Shown piece after piece: positions 1 through 8,564 of a stretch of 22,199 bases of DNA (position 1 is the stretch's first letter; each line of letters begins with the position of its first letter). The position numbers and the translations under genes were made by a program. A model generated the notes under the pieces. It was not told the DNA's origin and did no database searches. It saw only the letters and a list, made by a program, of their open reading frames with translations. Source of the stretch: Paracoccaceae bacterium (GTDB taxonomy: Bacteria; Pseudomonadota; Alphaproteobacteria; Rhodobacterales; Rhodobacteraceae); the NCBI GenBank assembly GCA_020832725.1, contig JAFIEC010000093.1:1-22199 (forward strand). Reading direction: 5' to 3'.

Positions 1-3000
1 AGCGGATCCAGCAGGCTGCCCCGCAGACGCCGCGCCGCGCGCAGCGCCCGGAAGGCGGGAAGGGCCAGCCAGCCGGGCACCGCGATCTTGCGCGGCCGCC
101 CGCGCCCGTCGCGCAGGAAGGACAGCAGCGGCGGGGCAAGGTGAAAGCGGAGCCGCGCCCCGGGGGCAAGGCGCGCGCGCATGTCCCCCAGCGCGGTGCC
201 CGCCAGATGCAGCCGGGCCACCTCGTATTCGTCCTTGACCGCGATCAGCCGCGACAGCTGCGCCGCGACGATCCGGGTCAGCCGCTCCGAGCCGAGGGCC
301 GCCTCGCGGGCGCGCAGCTCCTCGATCTCGGCGCGGAAGGCTTCGGCGATGGCGGGCCCGCCCCAATCGTGCAGGTGGGCGGCCCGGCGGTCGAGGAAGG
401 CATCGAGGCCGTCATCGAGGGCGGACGCCTGCGCGTCATCCTCCAGCGCCGCAGGCCGGGCGGCCAGCAGGCGGCCCATCTCGAAGGCGTCGCGGTTGGC
501 CTCCACGGCCCGGCCGTTCAGCCCGATGGCTGCGTGGATCGACTCGCGCCCCACGGGCACCCGGCCCATCTGCCAGGCCATCCCGGTCAGCATCATGTTG
601 GAGTAGATGGTGTCGCCGAACAGCCGTTGCGCCAGATGCTCGGCCCGGGCGGTGTGCAGGCCACCCGCGTGGCGGCGCAGGATGTCCAGCCTGCGGTCGG
701 CCTCCAGCCCGGCCAGACCCCGCAGCGTGAATTCCGCCGTGGGGGCGATGTCGGTCTCGGCCACCACCTGCGCCCGCCCGGGGGCGAGGGCCTCCAGCGT
801 GGGGCCCTGCGTGGCCACGACCAGATCGCAGGCGATCATGCCATCCGCACGGCCCGCCTCGATGCGGGCAGGCAGATCGGCGAAGGGGGCGGGGCGCAGC
901 CGCAGGTGTGTGATGACCGCGCCGCCCTTTTGCGCAAAGCCCGTGAAGTCGAGCACGCTTGCGCCCTTGCGCTCCAGATGGGCGGCGGTGGCCAGCACCA
1001 TGCCGATGGTCACCACGCCTGTGCCGCCCACCCCTGCCACCAGAAGGTCTGCAGCCTCGGGCAGCGAGGGCGCGGGCAGGGTGGCGGCCTCGGCCAGGGC
1101 ACGGGCGCGCAGGGTCGCATCGCCGGTCTCGGGCGCATCCGCGCCCTCCAGCGTCACGAAGGAGGGGCAGAAGCCGTCGAGGCAGGAGAAGTCCTTGTTG
1201 CAGGAGGACTGGTCGATCTGGCGCTTGACGCCCCATTCGGTGGGCAGCGGGCGGATCGAGACGCAATTGGACTGTACCGAGCAATCGCCGCAGCCCTCGC
1301 AGACGGCGGGATTGATGAAGACCCGCCTGCGCGGCTCGGCCATCTGGCCGCGCTTGCGCTTGCGGCGCTTTTCGGCGGCGCAGCCCTGCTCGTAGATCAG
1401 CACGCTCACGCCATCGAGGCCGCGCAATTCCGGCTGCACGGCCTCCAGCCTGGCGCGGGGATCAAGGCTCACGCCCCTGCGGCGGGGCAGCAGGCGGCGC
1501 AGGCGGGCCGGGTCCTCGGAGACGATGGCGATGCGTGCAACCCCCTCGCCCGACAATTGCTCCACCATGCCGGGCACCGAGATCGCCCCGTCCACCGCCT
1601 GCCCGCCGGTCATGGCCACGGCGTCGTTGTACAGGATCTTGTAGGTGATGCGCGCCCGCGCCGCCAGCGCCTGACGAATGGCCAGCAGGCCCGAGTGGAA
1701 ATAGGTGCCGTCCCCGATGTTCTGGAATATGTGCTCCTGCTCCACAAAGGGTGCCCGGCCCAGCCAGTTGACCCCCTCGCCGCCCATCTGCACCAGGCCC
1801 CGGGTTTCGCGGCCCATCCAGGTGGCCATGAAATGGCAGCCGATGCCGGGCAGGGCCTCCGAGCCTTCGGGCAATCTGGTGGAGCGGTTGTGCGGGCAGC
1901 CGGAACAGAAATAGGGGATGCGCCGCGACACGCCCAGATCGGGCGGGGCAAGGGGGGCGGGGACAGCGCCCTCGGGCAGCGGCAGGCCCAGCGCACGCGC
2001 CAGCAGGGGCGCAAGGGCGGCGGGGTCGATCTCGCCCTCCTCGGGCAGGAGGGGGGCGGCAAAGGCGTCGCGCTTGCCCAGAAGGGCGGGCCGCGCCCCG
2101 GGGCGCGCCCACAGCATCTCGCGCAGCTGCGGCTCGATCACGGCGCGCTTCTCCTCGACCACGACAACCACCTCGGCGGCCTCGAGGAAGGGGCCGAGCA
2201 CGGCGGGCGACAGCGGCCAGACCAGCCCGACAGAGGCCACGCCCAGCCCCATCCCGCGCGCAGCAGCCCGCGTGATGCCCAGCCGCGCCAGCGCCGCCAA
2301 TACGTCGGCATGGGCCTTGCCCGACGCCACGATGGCCAGCCGCGGACGCGTCGCGCCGAAACTTGCCCGGTCGAGCGGGTTGGCCGCCGCGAAGGCCTGC
2401 ACCGCCTGCAGCCGCGCCAGCATCCGCTGCTCCAGCACCGGGCCGAAGGCGTTGGCGGGGTTGGTGTGCAGCCCGAAGGCCGGCGCCTCGAAGGCGGGAA
2501 GCGCAAAGGGGCGGGGCGGTGCCACGCGCAGGGTGGCCCCGCTCTCGACCACTTCCGAGATCGTCTTCATGCCCACCCAGGCCCCCGAGAAACGCGAGGC
2601 CGCGATTCCCCACAGGCCGAAAGGCACGTAATCGGCCACGCAGCCGGGGTGGATCACGGGCATCATGTAATGGATCAACGCCTGGTCCGACTGATGGGGC
2701 ATCGAGGAGGACACACAGCCGTGATCGTCGCCCACCAGCGCCAGAACGCCGCCCCGGGGCGAGGCCCCGAGCGCGTTGCCATGCTTGAGCGCATCGCCCG
2801 CCCGGTCAACGCCCGGCCCCTTGCCGTACCAGATGCCGAACACCCCCTCGACCCGGGCGCGCGGGTCGCTTTCCACTTCCTGGGTGCCGATCAGCGCGGT
2901 CGCGGCGAGATCCTCGTTGATGGCGGGCTGAAAGCGGATGTCATGCTCCTGCAACAGCGGCTCCACCGCGCCCAGCGCCATGTCCAGCCCCGCCAGCGGC

Positions 3001-3191
3001 GAGCCGCGATATCCCGAGACGAACCCTGCCGTGCGCCGCCCCGCAGCGCGATCGGCCCGGGCCTGCTCCAGCACCAGCCGCACCAGCGCCTGCGTGCCGG
3101 TCAGAAACACCTCCGATGCGGTATAGCGATCCGACAGGCGATAGGGGCGCAGGCCGGTTTCTTGCGCGGGGATGGGCTGGGCAAGCGTCAT
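1..3191 (-). CDS. Indolepyruvate ferredoxin oxidoreductase, fused alpha/beta (3' end cut off by window)
   Basis: Oxidatively decarboxylates aryl pyruvates such as indolepyruvate to aryl-acetyl-CoA with ferredoxin as electron acceptor, the step after transamination in aromatic amino acid catabolism (family knowledge). The ATG at 3191 follows a GGAGG Shine-Dalgarno sequence and opens MTLAQPIPAQ; the frame stays open to base 1, giving 1063 visible codons, so roughly the last 70-100 residues are missing. Visible parts in order: N-terminal alpha region with GTQEVESDPRA and GIWYGKGPGVDR; GCPHNRST near residue 430; a thiamine diphosphate motif GDGTYFHSG with a downstream YNDA near 495-530; a ferredoxin-like cysteine cluster CEGCGDC around 635-650 and CNKDFSC/GFC around 660-675; then the beta domain with VAGVGGTGVVT near 720. 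All domains lie on one chain, the fused form typical of Proteobacteria. It is divergent from an Lrp-type regulator, a common control arrangement for amino acid catabolic genes. Identification is confident; exact 2-oxoacid preference is not. Confidence 0.93.
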   Translation of the reverse strand, partial: MTLAQPIPAQETGLRPYRLSDRYTASEVFLTGTQALVRLVLEQARADRAAGRRTAGFVSGYRGSPLAGLDMALGAVEPLLQEHDIRFQPAINEDLAATALIGTQEVESDPRARVEGVFGIWYGKGPGVDRAGDALKHGNALGASPRGGVLALVGDDHGCVSSSMPHQSDQALIHYMMPVIHPGCVADYVPFGLWGIAASRFSGAWVGMKTISEVVESGATLRVAPPRPFALPAFEAPAFGLHTNPANAFGPVLEQRMLARLQAVQAFAAANPLDRASFGATRPRLAIVASGKAHADVLAALARLGITRAAARGMGLGVASVGLVWPLSPAVLGPFLEAAEVVVVVEEKRAVIEPQLREMLWARPGARPALLGKRDAFAAPLLPEEGEIDPAALAPLLARALGLPLPEGAVPAPLAPPDLGVSRRIPYFCSGCPHNRSTRLPEGSEALPGIGCHFMATWMGRETRGLVQMGGEGVNWLGRAPFVEQEHIFQNIGDGTYFHSGLLAIRQALAARARITYKILYNDAVAMTGGQAVDGAISVPGMVEQLSGEGVARIAIVSEDPARLRRLLPRRRGVSLDPRARLEAVQPELRGLDGVSVLIYEQGCAAEKRRKRKRGQMAEPRRRVFINPAVCEGCGDCSVQSNCVSIRPLPTEWGVKRQIDQSSCNKDFSCLDGFCPSFVTLEGADAPETGDATLRARALAEAATLPAPSLPEAADLLVAGVGGTGVVTIGMVLATAAHLERKGASVLDFTGFAQKGGAVITHLRLRPAPFADLPARIEAGRADGMIACDLVVATQGPTLEALAPGRAQVVAETDIAPTAEFTLRGLAGLEADRRLDILRRHAGGLHTARAEHLAQRLFGDTIYSNMMLTGMAWQMGRVPVGRESIHAAIGLNGRAVEANRDAFEMGRLLAARPAALEDDAQASALDDGLDAFLDRRAAHLHDWGGPAIAEAFRAEIEELRAREAALGSERLTRIVAAQLSRLIAVKDEYEVARLHLAGTALGDMRARLAPGARLRFHLAPPLLSFLRDGRGRPRKIAVPGWLALPAFRALRAARRLRGSLLDP

Positions 3192-3222
3192 GGCGTCCTC
3201 CGGCAGGTCTGCATTGATGGAG

Positions 3223-3228
3223 ATTATA
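3223..3228 (-). promoter_or_regulatory. Perfect -10 box (TATAAT) of the indolepyruvate oxidoreductase gene
   Basis: The minus strand carries TATAAT 32 bp upstream of the ATG at 3191, putting the transcription start near 3216. No good -35 hexamer sits 16-18 bp upstream; that position is occupied by the first 17-bp dyad. A strong -10 with a poor -35 overlapped by a regulator site is what an activator-dependent promoter looks like. Promoter call from sequence alone. Confidence 0.55.
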
Positions 3229-3239
3229 TCCCGCAAGCC

Positions 3240-3256
3240 ATGGCAATACTTTCCAT
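3240..3256. promoter_or_regulatory. Candidate Lrp-family operator O1
   Basis: ATGGCAATACTTTCCAT is an imperfect dyad (ATGG...CCAT ends, AA/TT inside). It recurs with 14 of 17 identities at 3281-3297. The centre is about -32 from the predicted start of the oxidoreductase transcript, over its -35 region. Assignment to the neighbouring Lrp/AsnC regulator is inferred from position and duplication. Confidence 0.6.
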
Positions 3257-3280
3257 GTTGTGGCATGATCACCGCGAATA

Positions 3281-3297
3281 ATGGCAAAACCTTCCAT
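3281..3297. promoter_or_regulatory. Candidate Lrp-family operator O2
   Basis: ATGGCAAAACCTTCCAT is the second copy of the O1 dyad, 41 bp centre to centre (about four helical turns, so on the same DNA face). It ends 13 bp before the preferred ATG of the regulator gene, so binding here could also autoregulate that gene. Confidence 0.6.
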
Positions 3298-3310
3298 AAT
3301 GGGTGGATGC

Positions 3311-3808
3311 ATGGATGATTTCGCCACGGATGCCCTCGATCACCGCATCCTGCAGGTGCTGCAGCGGGAATGCCGCACGCCGGTGCAGCAGATCGCCGAG
3401 GCGGTGGGCTCCTCGCCCTCTTCGGTGTGGCGGCGCATCCGCGCGCTGGAGGCTGCGGGCGTCATCGTCGGGTTTCGCGCCCGGCTCGACCCGGCGCGGC
3501 TGGGGCTGCGGGAGGTGGTGTTCCTGCAGGTCAGCCTCGATCGCCATTCCGACAGCGCCACCGCCGTCTTCGAGCGGCGGATCGCGGGCGAGCCCTGTGT
3601 GCTGGAATGCCACGCCGTGACCGGCGAGCATGATTATCTGCTCAAGGTCGTCTCGCGCGATCTGCGGGCCTATTACGCCTTTCTGCAGGCGCTGATGCGG
3701 ATGCCCGAGGTCGCGCGCACCGGTTCCATGGTGGCCCTGGCCCGGCTGAAGGAGGACACCTCGCTTGCCCCCGACCTGATCGCCGAGGCCCAGGCCGCCG
3801 GAGCGTGA
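3311..3808 (+). CDS. Lrp/AsnC-family transcriptional regulator
   Basis: DNA-binding regulator of the leucine-responsive/AsnC family, which usually senses an amino acid and often controls the adjacent divergent gene. The 165-residue product begins MDDFATDALDHRILQVLQRE, matching the usual LDxxDxxIL opening, has a helix-turn-helix around 20-50 (QQIAEAVGSSPSSVWRRIRAL), and a C-terminal RAM ligand-binding domain with VTGEHDYLLKVV followed by RDLRAYYAFL. An earlier in-frame ATG at 3281 would add ten residues but would place operator O2 inside the coding region. The ATG at 3311 gives the normal family N-terminus with GGTGGA just upstream, so I prefer it. The likely target is the divergent indolepyruvate oxidoreductase gene, suggesting an aromatic amino acid or derived oxoacid as effector; this is inference. 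Confidence 0.9.
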   Translation: MDDFATDALDHRILQVLQRECRTPVQQIAEAVGSSPSSVWRRIRALEAAGVIVGFRARLDPARLGLREVVFLQVSLDRHSDSATAVFERRIAGEPCVLECHAVTGEHDYLLKVVSRDLRAYYAFLQALMRMPEVARTGSMVALARLKEDTSLAPDLIAEAQAAGA

Positions 3809-3843
3809 GGCGCGCATGACGCAACGGCGCGGGCGGGAGGGTC

Positions 3844-3871
3844 TTGCGGGGGCGCGTGCCGCGGCTAGAGT
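3844..3871 (+). promoter_or_regulatory. Sigma-70-like promoter for the acyl-CoA dehydrogenase pair
   Basis: TTGCGG-N16-TAGAGT lies in the gap after the Lrp gene and predicts a transcript start near 3878, about 54 nt before the chosen start codon. Moderate match; prediction only. Confidence 0.4.
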
Positions 3872-3931
3872 TGGGGGATGGCGCTTGCCCGCAGGCAGGC
3901 AGCGACAGCGGCAAACGCGACGGGAGGTTTC

Positions 3932-5119
3932 ATGGATATCCACTACAGCGCCGACGATCTTGCCTTTCAGGCAGAGGTGAAGGCCTTCCTGCGCGACAAC
4001 CTCGATGCTGCCCTTGCCGCAAGGGTGGCGGCGGGGGCCGAGCTGACCCGGGCCGAGATGGAGGGCTGGCACGCCACGCTGAACGCGCGCGGGTGGGTGG
4101 CGGGCCACTGGCCCCGAGAGGCGGGCGGGCAGGGATGGGGGGCCGTGCAGCGCCACATCTTCGACGAGGAATGCGCGCTGGCCAATGCGCCGCGCATCGT
4201 CCCCTTTGGCGTCAACATGCTGGGCCCGGTACTGCTGGCCTTCGGCACGCCCGGGCAGCAGGCCCATTACCTGCCGCGCATCCTCGACGACACGGATTGG
4301 TGGTGCCAGGGGTATTCCGAACCGGGCGCGGGTTCCGATCTGGCCTCGCTGCGCACGCGGGCCGTGCGCGAGGGCGACGATTACGTGATCAACGGCCAGA
4401 AGACATGGACGACGCTGGGCCAGCACGCAAACCGCATCTTCTGCCTCGTGCGCACCGCGACCGAAGGCAAACCGCAGGAGGGCATCAGCTTTATCCTGGT
4501 CGATCTCGACACCCCGGGCATCGAGATGCGCCCCATCCGGCTGATCGAGGGGGGCTATGAGGTCAACGAAGTGTTCTTCACCGATGTCCGGGTGCCTGTG
4601 ACGAACCTTGTCGGCAAGGAGAACCAGGGCTGGACCATCGCCAAATACCTGCTGGGGCACGAACGCACCTCGATCGTGGGGGTGGGCTTCAACCTCGAGG
4701 CCTTCGAGCGGGTCCGCACCATGGCCCGCAACATCCGCCGCGGCGGGCGGCGGCTGATCGAGGACCCGCTGTTCGCGGCCCGGCTGGCGCAGATCGAGAT
4801 CGACCTCGAGGCGCTGAAGCTGACCAATCTGCGCATGCTGGCTGCGGCCGAGGGCAAGGGGCAGCTGGGCGACGCGCCCTCGATGCTCAAGATCAAGGGC
4901 ACGGTGATCCGGCAGGCGCTGAACGATCTGGCGCGCCGGGCGCTGGGCCCGGCTGCGGCGCCGTTCCCCTCCGAGGCGCTGGAGGGCAACCTTGCACTGG
5001 CCGCCCCCGAACATGCCGCAGCCGCCGCCGATTACTTCAACAACCGCAAGCTGTCGATCTTTGGCGGGTCGAACGAGATTCAGCGCAATATCGTGGCCAA
5101 GGGCCTTCTGGGAGCCTGA
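3932..5119 (+). CDS. Acyl-CoA dehydrogenase, large-subunit (PimC-like) type
   Basis: FAD-dependent alpha,beta-dehydrogenation of an acyl-CoA thioester, passing electrons to electron-transferring flavoprotein (family knowledge). The 395-residue protein opens MDIHYSADDLAFQAEVKAFL and has the flavin/substrate-side motif YSEPGAGSDLASL at about 128-140, WTTLGQHA near 161, and ends with FGGSNEIQRNIVAKGLLGA. An upstream in-frame ATG at 3878 would add 18 low-complexity residues; the ATG at 3932 has GGGAGG five bases upstream and the usual N-terminus. The residue corresponding to the catalytic glutamate of short/medium-chain enzymes (YEG) is glycine here, as in many members of this subfamily. A second, shorter acyl-CoA dehydrogenase starts 3 bp downstream, as in pimCD-type pairs, so a heteromeric enzyme is likely. 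The substrate cannot be told from sequence. Confidence 0.9.
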   Translation: MDIHYSADDLAFQAEVKAFLRDNLDAALAARVAAGAELTRAEMEGWHATLNARGWVAGHWPREAGGQGWGAVQRHIFDEECALANAPRIVPFGVNMLGPVLLAFGTPGQQAHYLPRILDDTDWWCQGYSEPGAGSDLASLRTRAVREGDDYVINGQKTWTTLGQHANRIFCLVRTATEGKPQEGISFILVDLDTPGIEMRPIRLIEGGYEVNEVFFTDVRVPVTNLVGKENQGWTIAKYLLGHERTSIVGVGFNLEAFERVRTMARNIRRGGRRLIEDPLFAARLAQIEIDLEALKLTNLRMLAAAEGKGQLGDAPSMLKIKGTVIRQALNDLARRALGPAAAPFPSEALEGNLALAAPEHAAAAADYFNNRKLSIFGGSNEIQRNIVAKGLLGA

Positions 5120-5122
5120 CCG

Positions 5123-6193
<1,071 letters not shown>

Positions 6194-6299
6194 GGCGGGC
6201 TGGCGGCTTGCCGCAGGCAGGCCTGTGCCCGGCAGCCCATTGCCGCCGGATTGGCTCTGTGGCAAAGGGGCACCACCCGCAACCAGCCGGATGCGCCCG

Positions 6300-6953
6300 A
6301 TGTCAGATTACGCCCAAGCCCGCCTGGCCATGGTCGATGGACAGGTTCGCCCCGCGGACGTGAACCGCTTTCCCGTGATCCAGGCCATGCTCACGGTCCC
6401 GCGCGAGCGGTTCCTGCCGCGTGCCGCCCGGTCCATTGCCTATGCCGATACCCAGATCCCGCTGGGCGAGGGCAGGGTGATGCTGGAGCCGCGCGCGCAG
6501 GGCAAGATGCTCGATCTGCTGGCGCTGGAGCCTGATGCGCTGGTGCTGCATCTGGGCTGCGGGCATGGCTATGGCACGGCGCTTCTGGCGCAGCTGGGCC
6601 AGGCCGTTGTGGCGGTTGAGAACGAGGCGCTGGCCGCCGAGGCCCGCGAGGCGCTGGTCGCCGAGGGCGTGGACAATGCCATCGTCGAGGTCGCCCCCCT
6701 GACCGAGGGTGCCCCCCGCCACGGCCCCTATGATGCGATCGTCATCGACGGCGGCAGCGTCGAGACCATGCCCGAGGCGATCGCGGCGCAGCTCAAGGAC
6801 GGCGGGCGCATCGTCGCACTGTTCTCCGAGGACCGGCTGGGCCGGTGCCGGCTGGGCATCAAGACAGGCGGCACGATCACATGGCGCCACGCCTTCGACG
6901 CCTGGGCCCCGGTCCTGCCCGGCTTCGAGGCGCGGCGGGAATTCGTGTTCTGA
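6300..6953 (+). CDS. PCMT-family (protein-L-isoaspartate O-methyltransferase-like) protein
   Basis: S-adenosylmethionine-dependent methyltransferase of the PCMT family, whose classical members repair isoaspartyl residues in damaged proteins. The 217-residue protein starts MSDYAQARLAMVDGQVRPAD and carries the conserved VPRERFLP and a glycine-rich SAM loop LHLGCGHGYGTALLA at about 83-97 (classical enzymes have a GTGSGY-like loop), then VVAVENE and YDAIVIDGG. The start ATG at 6300 is chosen over an upstream in-frame ATG at 6225 because the family N-terminus begins here. The divergent loop and its steady position before tolC in this group make true isoaspartyl repair uncertain; it could methylate another substrate. 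The tolC start is 73 bp downstream on the same strand. Confidence 0.82.
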   Translation: MSDYAQARLAMVDGQVRPADVNRFPVIQAMLTVPRERFLPRAARSIAYADTQIPLGEGRVMLEPRAQGKMLDLLALEPDALVLHLGCGHGYGTALLAQLGQAVVAVENEALAAEAREALVAEGVDNAIVEVAPLTEGAPRHGPYDAIVIDGGSVETMPEAIAAQLKDGGRIVALFSEDRLGRCRLGIKTGGTITWRHAFDAWAPVLPGFEARREFVF

Positions 6954-7026
6954 CGCGGGTTTGGGCTGCGAATCGGATCGCTCTTCGTGTTAGTCCTGTC
7001 GTCACGATGGGAACACCGGGGGACAG

Positions 7027-8448
7027 ATGAGACAGCGCAGCCGCCTGAATGCCGGGGCTCGTGCCGCAAGGGCGACGCTCGCGGCATGCCTGATTGCCGC
7101 GCTGCCCTTTGCAGCATCGGCCGAAACTCTGGCCCAGGCATTGGTGCGCGCCTATACCGCCTCGAACCTGATCGAGGCGAACCGTGCCGTCCTGCGCGCC
7201 CGGGACGAGGGGGTAGCCCAGGCCATGGCAGCGCTCCGCCCGGTTGTCTCGCTGAGTGCGGGCATGGCCAACAGCGTCAGCACGAACCCCACACCCGCGC
7301 TGCCTGTGCAATCCTCGCTGTCCGCCACGCTGCAGCTTTCGGCAGAGCTGGTCCTGTTTGACAGCGGCGACAACCGTCTGGCCATCGCTGCGGCCGATGC
7401 CGCCGTTCTGGCCGCACGCCAGACCCTGCGCGAGGTGGAGCAGCAGGTGCTGATGAACGCGGTCAGCGCCTATCTGAACATGCTCCGCGACGCTCAGTTC
7501 GTCAGCCTCGAGGAAAGCAACCTGCGCCTGATCCGTCAGGAGGTGCAGGCGGCCCGGGACCGGTTCGAGGTCGGAGAGATCACCCGCACCGATGTGAGCA
7601 TTGCCGAGGCACGCCTTGCCGGGGCGCAATCCTCGCTCGCCGCCCGCCAGGGCAACCTCGAGATCGCGCGCGAGGCCTATCGTCTGGCCGTGGGCAGCTA
7701 TCCGGGCCAGCTTGCCACACCCCCTGCGGCACCGCGCCTGCCCCGGACCGAGGCGGAAGCCAGTGCCATCGCGCGCGCCGGCCACCCCTCGATCCTGCGT
7801 GGGCAGGCGAATGTGTCTGCGGCCGAGCTGACCGTGCGCCGCGCCGAGGCCGCACTGGGCCCCCGGATCAGCGCCTCCGCCAGCCTGCAGGGCCGGGAGC
7901 CGCTTGCGGGCGGGTCCACCTCCACCACGGCGACAGTGGGCGTGCAGATGCAGCAGACGCTCTATGCCGGCGGGCGGCGGCTGTCGGCCATTCGTCAGGC
8001 CATGGCCAATGGCGAGGCGGCGCGGGCCGAACTCAACCAGGCGGCCATGGTCGTGGATCAGCAGCTGGGCAACGCCTGGGCGCAGCTGGCCATCGCCCGC
8101 GCCTCGATCGCAGCCCGGCAGGAGCAGGTGCGTGCCGCTACCGTCGCGTTCCGCGGCACTGCCGAGGAGGCCGCTCTCGGGGCACGGACCACGCTGGATG
8201 TGCTGAACGCCGAGCAGCAGCTTCTGGATGCGCGGACCAACCTGATCACCGCCGAGCGCGACGAATACGTGGCTGTCTACATGGTGCTGGCGGCCATGGG
8301 CCTGCTCACGGCGGAACACCTGGGCCTCTCCGTGCCGCGCTACGATGTCGAGGCCTATGGCCGTGCCGTGCGCGGCGCGCCCGTTCTGGGCGGTCGGCGC
8401 GATGCCTCCTACGAGCGGATCATGGAACGGGCGGGCCGCCGTCCCTGA
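7027..8448 (+). CDS. tolC: TolC-family outer-membrane efflux channel protein
   Basis: Outer-membrane exit duct used by type I secretion systems and tripartite efflux pumps; trimers form a beta-barrel plus a periplasmic alpha-helical tunnel (family knowledge). The 473-residue precursor has a basic N-terminus, a hydrophobic segment (ATLAACLIAALPFAASA) and a likely signal-peptidase site after ASA at about residue 35. The body shows the two internally related outer membrane efflux repeats: one around 40-240 with ALMNAVSAYLNMLRD-like tunnel helices and RTDVSIAEARLAGAQSSLAAR, the second from about 250 with VGVQMQQTLYAGGRR and TTLDVLNAEQQLLDARTNL. No adaptor or pump gene is adjacent, so the partner cannot be named. 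ATG 7027 is preceded by a GGGGGA ribosome-binding sequence. Confidence 0.93.
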   Translation: MRQRSRLNAGARAARATLAACLIAALPFAASAETLAQALVRAYTASNLIEANRAVLRARDEGVAQAMAALRPVVSLSAGMANSVSTNPTPALPVQSSLSATLQLSAELVLFDSGDNRLAIAAADAAVLAARQTLREVEQQVLMNAVSAYLNMLRDAQFVSLEESNLRLIRQEVQAARDRFEVGEITRTDVSIAEARLAGAQSSLAARQGNLEIAREAYRLAVGSYPGQLATPPAAPRLPRTEAEASAIARAGHPSILRGQANVSAAELTVRRAEAALGPRISASASLQGREPLAGGSTSTTATVGVQMQQTLYAGGRRLSAIRQAMANGEAARAELNQAAMVVDQQLGNAWAQLAIARASIAARQEQVRAATVAFRGTAEEAALGARTTLDVLNAEQQLLDARTNLITAERDEYVAVYMVLAAMGLLTAEHLGLSVPRYDVEAYGRAVRGAPVLGGRRDASYERIMERAGRRP

Positions 8449-8509
8449 ACCTGTGAGGGGCGGCCTGACGGGTGGGTGCGGAGGATGCCCCGCGCGCGTG
8501 TCAGGGCAG

Positions 8510-8538
8510 TTGTGGAAGCGCCCGCGCGCAGCTATCCT
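8510..8538 (+). promoter_or_regulatory. Sigma-70-like promoter upstream of the PopZ-like gene
   Basis: TTGTGG-N17-TATCCT with optimal spacing, predicting a transcript start near 8545, 20 nt before the start codon. It suggests the PopZ-like gene and the aminotransferase have their own promoter separate from tolC. Confidence 0.5.
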
Positions 8539-8564
8539 GCGCCGGACCAGCCGGAGGCTTCGGG

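Noticed and set aside
141..3281. A 1046-codon open frame on the plus strand
   Set aside because: It is antisense to the indolepyruvate oxidoreductase gene; its translation is Gly/Arg/His-rich with no recognisable domain, a usual artefact of GC-rich coding DNA.
6954..7026. A CGCTCTTC string before tolC resembling the reverse of the GAAGAAGAGCGT element
   Set aside because: Only 8 bases match and it lies in a promoter-type gap, not at a 3' end.
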